Source: JBFKMV01 sp041629655 (lineage in GTDB: Bacteria; Acidobacteriota; Polarisedimenticolia; Polarisedimenticolales; Polarisedimenticolaceae). From it: 13,402 nucleotides of DNA. The position numbers and the translations under genes are program-made. The stretch is taken from positions 1 to 13,402 of the forward strand of contig JBFKMV010000146.1 in assembly GCA_041629655.1 (NCBI GenBank), in the 5' to 3' direction. Under the pieces are notes generated by a model, which saw only the letters and a list, made by a program, of their open reading frames with translations, was not told the DNA's origin and searched no databases. Shown piece after piece: positions 9,154 to 13,402 of this stretch. Position 1 is the first letter of the stretch. Each line of letters starts with the position of its first letter.

Positions 9154-10467
9154 GTGCTGGAGAGGCTGTTCCACGTCCGCGCGAGCGGCTCGACGCCCGG
9201 ACGCGAGCTGCTCGGCGGTCTCACCACGTTCCTGACGATGGTCTACATCATCGTCGTCAATCCCGCGTTCCTGGCCGAGACGGGGATGCCGCTGGAAGGC
9301 GCGATCCTCGCCACCTGCGTCGCCGCCGGGCTGGCCACGCTGCTGATGGCCGTCCTGGCGAACTACCCGATCGCCCTGGCTCCCGGAATGGGGCTCAACG
9401 CCTTCTTCGCCTACAGCGTCTGCCTCGGGGCGGGCGTGCCGTGGCCGACGGCGCTGGGTCTGGTGTTCTGGGCCGGCATCGCGTTCCTGGCGCTGACCGT
9501 GACCGGGGCGCGCCGGGTGATCGTGGAGGCGGTGCCGCCGGTGATCAAGCTCAGCGGTGCCGTGGGCATCGGCCTGTTCATCGCGTTCATCGGCCTGCAG
9601 CAGGGCGGCCTGGTGCGCGCCGACCCGAAGACGCTGCTGGCGCTGGGCGACCCCAGGACGCCGGTGGCCCTGTTGACGGTGGCCGGCCTGGGGCTGACGC
9701 TGGTGCTCGCGGCGGCGCGCGTGCGGACCGCGATCTTCTGGGGCCTGCTGGCCACGCTGCTGACGGCGCTCGCCACGGGTCTGGTGGCGCGCCCCGAAGC
9801 GGTGTTCGAGCTGCCGTCGGCCGGCTTCCCCGGCTTCCGCATCGACCTGCTCGGCGCGCTGCGGCTCGAGTACGTCCCGCTGATGCTGGTGATCCTGTTC
9901 TTCGACCTGTTCGACACGATGGGAACGTTGCTCGGCATCGCCCACGAGGGGGGCTTCCTCCGCGAGGGGCGCATGCCGCGGATGGAGCGGGCGATGACGG
10001 CGGACGCCCTGGGGACGGTCGGGGGATCGCTGCTGGGCACCTCCACCGTCACGTCCTACGTCGAGAGCACGACCGGCGTGGCGGTCGGCGCGCGCACCGG
10101 CCTGGCCAGCGTCGTGACCGGGGTGCTGCTGCTGGGCGCGACGTTCTTCACGCCGCTGGTGGCGGTGGTCGGCCGCGGCGCGGGCGAGGGGTTGAATCCG
10201 GTCACCGCGCCGGCGTTGATCATGGTCGGCACGCTGATGGTCCGGGCGGTCCGCGGCATCGACTGGAACGACATGACCGAGGCCGCCCCGGCGTTCTTCA
10301 CCGCGCTGACGATGCCGCTGACGTTCAACATCTCCCACGGACTGGCCGCCGGCATCATGGTCTACGCGCTGGTCAAGACCGCCGCCCGCCGCCCGCGCGA
10401 CGTGCACTGGCTGATCTACGCGCTGGCGGGAGTCTTCGCGCTAAGGTACGCATTTCTGCCGGTTTAG
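9154..10467 (+). CDS. AzgA-type purine (guanine/hypoxanthine) permease, NCS2 family
   Basis: An inner-membrane transporter of 437 residues, normal for the AzgA branch, with about 12-14 hydrophobic helices. It probably takes up hypoxanthine, guanine or adenine by proton symport. The beginning, LERLFHVRASGSTPGRELL followed by GGLTTFLTMVYIIVVNP, is the classic family start and fixes the GTG at 9154 even though no ribosome-binding site precedes it. Other family marks are APGMGLNAFFAY (N82), FFDLFDTMGTLLG (D251, D254) and the substrate-site segment TSYVESTTGVAVGARTG (300-316, E304). The last helix ends at the C-terminus with no extra domain. No purine-metabolism gene is nearby. A TATAAT 7 nt before the start suggests its own promoter and a leaderless mRNA. 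Longer versions of this reading frame run back through the Hpt gene in another frame and are rejected. Confidence 0.94.
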   Translation: MLERLFHVRASGSTPGRELLGGLTTFLTMVYIIVVNPAFLAETGMPLEGAILATCVAAGLATLLMAVLANYPIALAPGMGLNAFFAYSVCLGAGVPWPTALGLVFWAGIAFLALTVTGARRVIVEAVPPVIKLSGAVGIGLFIAFIGLQQGGLVRADPKTLLALGDPRTPVALLTVAGLGLTLVLAAARVRTAIFWGLLATLLTALATGLVARPEAVFELPSAGFPGFRIDLLGALRLEYVPLMLVILFFDLFDTMGTLLGIAHEGGFLREGRMPRMERAMTADALGTVGGSLLGTSTVTSYVESTTGVAVGARTGLASVVTGVLLLGATFFTPLVAVVGRGAGEGLNPVTAPALIMVGTLMVRAVRGIDWNDMTEAAPAFFTALTMPLTFNISHGLAAGIMVYALVKTAARRPRDVHWLIYALAGVFALRYAFLPV

Positions 10468-10487
10468 CGCCGGAGCCGGCGGGCGCT
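10466..10487 (+). terminator. GC-rich hairpin after the permease gene, weak terminator candidate
   Basis: AGCGCC (10466-10471) and GGCGCT (10482-10487) pair around a 10-nt loop that itself contains GCCGGC; an alternative stem is CGCCGG/CCGGCG with a 2-nt loop. It begins inside the permease stop codon. No T-tract follows, so it may be only an mRNA 3' end stabiliser or a chance structure. Confidence 0.28.
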
Positions 10488-10511
10488 GGACACGCTTCCG
10501 AGCGCGCCGCA

Positions 10512-10520
10512 TGCTAACAT
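10512..10520 (+). promoter_or_regulatory. Extended -10-like element upstream of the E1 gene
   Basis: TGC-TAACAT has the TGn extension and a 4/6 match to TATAAT. Transcription would start near 10527, giving a leader of about 50 nt that includes the GGAG at 10566-10569. A TGGACA at 10487-10492 resembles a -35 box (5/6), but its 22-nt spacing is too long, so only the extended -10 is proposed. Confidence 0.3.
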
Positions 10521-10577
10521 TCGGTGCGATACCGGACCTCGAATCCGGGCCCCCAAGAGAACATCGGAGCAGCAACG

Positions 10578-12986
10578 TTGCGAGAATCGAAGGCGAGCCG
10601 CGTCGGTACCGATATCACGAAGGACAGCATCCTCCGCGATTACCGGATCTGCGTCCAGAGCCGCCAGGCCAGCGTGATCGGCCGCCGCGAGGTGTTCTCC
10701 GGCAAGGCCAAGTTCGGCATCTTCGGCGACGGCAAGGAGGTCGCCCAGGTCGCGATGGCCCGCGCGTTCCGCAAGGGCGACTTCCGTTCGGGTTACTACC
10801 GCGACCAGACGTTCATGCTGGCGCTCGACCTGTTGACCATCGAGGGGTTCTTCGCGCAGCTCTACGCGCACGCCGACCTCGCGGCCGACCCGGCCTCGGG
10901 CGGGCGCCAGATGACGGCGCACTTCGCGACGCGGAACCTGGAGCCGGACGGAAGCTGGAAGAACCTGACCGAGCAGTACAACGCGTCGGCGGACCTCTCG
11001 CCGACGGGCTCGCAGATGCCCCGGCTGGTCGGCCTGGCCTACGCGTCCCGGCTGTACCGGGAGCTTCCGGAGCTTACGGGCTTCGAGCGGTTCTCGCGCA
11101 ACGGCGACGAGGTCGCCTTCGGCACGATCGGCAACGCCAGCTGCGCCGAGGGGATGTTCTGGGAGTCGGTCAACGCCATTGGCGTGCTCGGGGCGCCGGC
11201 GGTGCTGTCGATCTGGGACGACGGCTTCGGCATCTCGGTGCCGAACGAGTACCAGATCACCAAGAGCAATATCTCGGCGCTGTTGCGGGGCTTCCAGCGC
11301 GACCCCGGCAAGCGCGGCGGCTTCGACATCCACGTCGTCAAGGGTTGGGACTACCCCGCGCTGTGCGAGACGTACCTCGGCGCCGCCGAGACGGCGCGGC
11401 GCGAGCACGTTCCGTCGATCATCCACGTCACCGAGATGACCCAGCCGCAGGGCCACTCGACCTCCGGCAGCCACGAACGGTACAAGACCGAGCAGCGGCT
11501 GGCCTGGGAGGAGGAGTTCGACCCGATCCACAAGATGCGCGAGTGGATGGTCGACCAGGGGATCGCCACCGCCGAGCAGCTGGACGAGCTGGAGCAGCAG
11601 GACCGCGAGCAGGTGATCGACGCTCGCGACCGCGCCTGGGGGGCGTTCCGCGACGAGATCCGGGGCGAGCTGGACACCGTGGCCGGCATGATCGACGCGC
11701 TGGCCGGCGGCGCCCACGGCGAGGAGCTGGCGCGGGTTCGCAACGGTCTGATGCGCCAGCCGAACCCGCAGCGTCGCGACGTGCTGCGCGCCGTCACCGA
11801 CGCGCTGGTCGTCTCGCGCGACGAGCCGTCGGCGGCGCGGCAGCGGCTCGCCGCGTGGAAGGCCGAGCAGGCGGCGCACAACGAGCGGCGCTACAGCTCG
11901 CACCTCGCCAGCGAATCGGGCGAGTCGGCGCTGCGCGTCGAGGTCGTGCCGCCGCGCTACGACGGCGACGGCGAGGCGCTGCGCGGCTTCGAGATCCTGA
12001 ACCGCTGCTTCGACGCCAACCTGGCGCGGTATCCCAACCTGATCGCGTTCGGCGAGGACGTCGGCCAGCTCGGCGACGTCAACCAGGGGTTCGCGGGGCT
12101 CCAGCAGAAATACGGCGAGCTGCGCGTTTCCGACACCGGGATTCGCGAGACCACGATCATCGGCCAGGCGATCGGCATGGCGATGCGCGGGCTGCGCCCG
12201 ATCGCCGAGATCCAGTACCTGGACTACGTGCTGTACTGCCTGCAGATCCTGTCCGACGACCTGGCCTCGCTGCACTACCGCACCGTCGGCGGCCAGAAGG
12301 CCCCGGTGATCGTGCGCACCCGCGGCCACCGGCTGGAGGGGATCTGGCACGCCGGATCGCCGATGGCGGGCATCATCAACCTGGTTCGCGGGATCTGGGT
12401 CTGCGTGCCGCGCGACATGACGCGCGCTGCCGGGTTCTACAACACGCTGCTGCGCTCGGACGATGCGGGGCTGGTGGTCGAGGTGCTGAACGCCTACCGC
12501 CTGAAGGAGGAGCTGCCGGCCAACATCGACGAGTTCACGCTGCCGCTCGGCGTGCCCGAGGTGCTGCGTGAGGGCGCGGACGTCACGCTGGTGACCTACG
12601 GCGCCTGCTGCAGGATCGCGCTGGACGCGGCGGAGCTGTTACGGGAGGTCGGGATCGACGCCGAGGTGATCGACGTGCAGACGCTGCTGCCGTTCGACCG
12701 CGAAGCGCGGATCGTCCGCTCGCTGGAAAAGACCGGCCGGATCGTGTTCGTCGACGAGGACGTGCCGGGCGGGACCACCGCGTACATGATGCGCCAGGTG
12801 CTGGACGAACAGGGCGGCTACCGCTGGCTCGACTCGCCGCCGCGCGCGGTCAGCGCCAAGGCGCACCGCCCGGCCTACGGTTCCGACGGGGACTACTTCT
12901 CCAAGCCGAACCGCGAGGACGTGTTCGCCGCGGTCCACGAGCTGATGCACGAGGCCGATCCGGCCCGTTACCCGCGTCTCGACTAG
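10578..12986 (+). CDS. Fused alpha-beta E1 subunit of a thiamine-diphosphate 2-oxo acid dehydrogenase
   Basis: An 802-residue fusion of the two E1 subunits of a branched-chain/pyruvate-type 2-oxo acid dehydrogenase, which decarboxylates a 2-oxo acid and passes the acyl group to the lipoyl domain of an E2. The alpha part (about 18-370) has SGYYRDQ (71-77), the cofactor motif GNASCAEG...DD (185-215) and GHSTSGSHERY (292-302). A charged helical linker (370-470) leads to the beta part (470-802) with FGEDVG (E493), SDTGIRE, RPIAEIQYLDY, H591 and the C-terminal DVTLVTYGACC and DVPGGTTAYMMRQV. The cofactor motif differs from the usual GDG...NN. No E2 or E3 gene is in the window and the substrate cannot be assigned. 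TTG 10578 is chosen because GGAG lies 8 nt before it; GTG 10524 (820 residues) is possible but has no ribosome-binding site and falls at the expected transcription start. The stop overlaps the convergent dusA stop. Confidence 0.9.
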   Translation: MRESKASRVGTDITKDSILRDYRICVQSRQASVIGRREVFSGKAKFGIFGDGKEVAQVAMARAFRKGDFRSGYYRDQTFMLALDLLTIEGFFAQLYAHADLAADPASGGRQMTAHFATRNLEPDGSWKNLTEQYNASADLSPTGSQMPRLVGLAYASRLYRELPELTGFERFSRNGDEVAFGTIGNASCAEGMFWESVNAIGVLGAPAVLSIWDDGFGISVPNEYQITKSNISALLRGFQRDPGKRGGFDIHVVKGWDYPALCETYLGAAETARREHVPSIIHVTEMTQPQGHSTSGSHERYKTEQRLAWEEEFDPIHKMREWMVDQGIATAEQLDELEQQDREQVIDARDRAWGAFRDEIRGELDTVAGMIDALAGGAHGEELARVRNGLMRQPNPQRRDVLRAVTDALVVSRDEPSAARQRLAAWKAEQAAHNERRYSSHLASESGESALRVEVVPPRYDGDGEALRGFEILNRCFDANLARYPNLIAFGEDVGQLGDVNQGFAGLQQKYGELRVSDTGIRETTIIGQAIGMAMRGLRPIAEIQYLDYVLYCLQILSDDLASLHYRTVGGQKAPVIVRTRGHRLEGIWHAGSPMAGIINLVRGIWVCVPRDMTRAAGFYNTLLRSDDAGLVVEVLNAYRLKEELPANIDEFTLPLGVPEVLREGADVTLVTYGACCRIALDAAELLREVGIDAEVIDVQTLLPFDREARIVRSLEKTGRIVFVDEDVPGGTTAYMMRQVLDEQGGYRWLDSPPRAVSAKAHRPAYGSDGDYFSKPNREDVFAAVHELMHEADPARYPRLD

Positions 12987-13402
12987 CGCGCTGCCCGGCC
13001 GGCGCGGGCGGCGGCGGCGGGAGCCGCCGCGGGGCCGGGTCGCTCGTCCCACACCTCGTCCGGAACGAGCCGCAGCCCCTCCCGCAGCAGCTCGGGGCCC
13101 GCTCCGGGCCGGCCGGCCCGCTCGCTCAGGTGGCGGCGCCACGCCCGCGCTCCCGGACGCGCGTTGACCAGCCCCAGCATGTGGCGCGTGAGCGTGCCCA
13201 GCGCCACGTCACGCGCGCGCCACTGCTCGATGTACGGAAGCATCGCCTCCACCACCGCTCGGCGGGTGGGAGCCGGGGCGTTCTCGCCGAACACCTCGCG
13301 GTCCGCCGTCGCCAGCATGAACGGGTCGTCGTAGGCGGCTCGTCCGATCATCACCCCGTCGACTCGCTGGAGCTGCTCCCGCACCTGGGCCAACGACGTG
13401 AA
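12983..13402 (-). CDS. dusA: tRNA-dihydrouridine synthase A, C-terminal part (cut by window edge)
   Basis: The final 139 residues of a Dus enzyme, which reduces uridine to dihydrouridine in the tRNA D-loop using FMN and NADPH. The frame is open to the right edge; the leftmost visible residues are FTSLAQVREQLQRVDGVMIG. The segment VDGVMIGRAAYDDPFML (14-30) is the FMN-phosphate-binding end of the TIM barrel. LTRHMLGLVNARPGARAWRR and HLSE (71-94) form the tRNA-binding helical domain and are characteristic of DusA rather than DusB or DusC. The catalytic Cys lies outside the window. After about residue 118 there is a Pro/Ala/Arg-rich tail of about 20 residues that I do not expect in typical DusA. 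The TAG stop (12985-12983) overlaps the E1 stop codon by sharing a CTA/TAG palindrome at 12983-12986. Confidence 0.92.
   Translation of the reverse strand, partial: FTSLAQVREQLQRVDGVMIGRAAYDDPFMLATADREVFGENAPAPTRRAVVEAMLPYIEQWRARDVALGTLTRHMLGLVNARPGARAWRRHLSERAGRPGAGPELLREGLRLVPDEVWDERPGPAAAPAAAARAGRAAR
13011..13030. repeat. Strong 8-bp hairpin with GGGA loop inside the dusA 3' end
   Basis: GCGGCGGC (13011-13018) pairs exactly with GCCGCCGC (13023-13030) around GGGA, a GNRA-type tetraloop on the plus-strand RNA. It starts 25 nt after the E1 stop codon and could end or protect the E1 transcript, but no T-tract follows. It also encodes the Ala/Pro-rich tail of DusA, so codon bias in a low-complexity stretch is an alternative explanation. 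Confidence 0.35.

Overview
The window is GC-rich (about 70% by eye) and gene-dense, with eight complete protein genes, one gene cut by the right edge and one whose start may lie beyond the left edge. I see no tRNA, rRNA, CRISPR array, insertion sequence or phage gene. A lipobox protein and the GC bias point to a Gram-negative, high-GC bacterium. The gene mix (YtcJ-type amidohydrolase, membrane M28 peptidase, M32 carboxypeptidase, a fused alpha/beta E1 of the type I associate with Bacteroidota-like genomes) would fit an Acidobacteriota- or Myxococcota-like lineage, but the sequence alone does not settle this.

Layout. 1-2175 (+): an unrecognised protein translationally coupled (ATGA overlap) to a lipoprotein amidohydrolase. 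2192-2413 (-): a small double-CxxC zinc-ribbon protein converging on the amidohydrolase, with its own candidate promoter. 2565-4690 (-): a two-gene operon in which a NAPE-PLD/UlaG-like metallo-beta-lactamase-fold hydrolase overlaps (TAGTG) an M28-type metallopeptidase carrying four predicted membrane segments. 4749-7061 (+): a P1B-type copper-exporting ATPase with two N-terminal heavy-metal-binding modules, divergent from the operon. 7111-8598 (+): an M32 metallocarboxypeptidase. 8717-9103 (+): an orphan histidine phosphotransfer (Hpt) protein. 9154-10467 (+): an AzgA-type purine permease, apparently leaderless. 10578-12986 (+): a fused alpha-beta thiamine-diphosphate E1 dehydrogenase. 12983-13402 (-): the C-terminal part of DusA, a tRNA dihydrouridine synthase, whose stop codon overlaps that of the E1 gene.

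The genes do not form one pathway. They look like ordinary metabolic, transport and housekeeping genes in short transcription units. No defence or mobile system is evident. The points most worth a second look are: the M28 peptidase whose metal-binding motifs are separated by an inserted membrane hairpin; the E1 fusion in which the GDG...NN cofactor motif reads GNA...DD; the duplicated and altered metal-binding module of the copper ATPase; a perfect TATAAT placed so that the permease mRNA would begin at or near its GTG start codon; and several short perfect inverted repeats at gene borders that may be operators or terminators.
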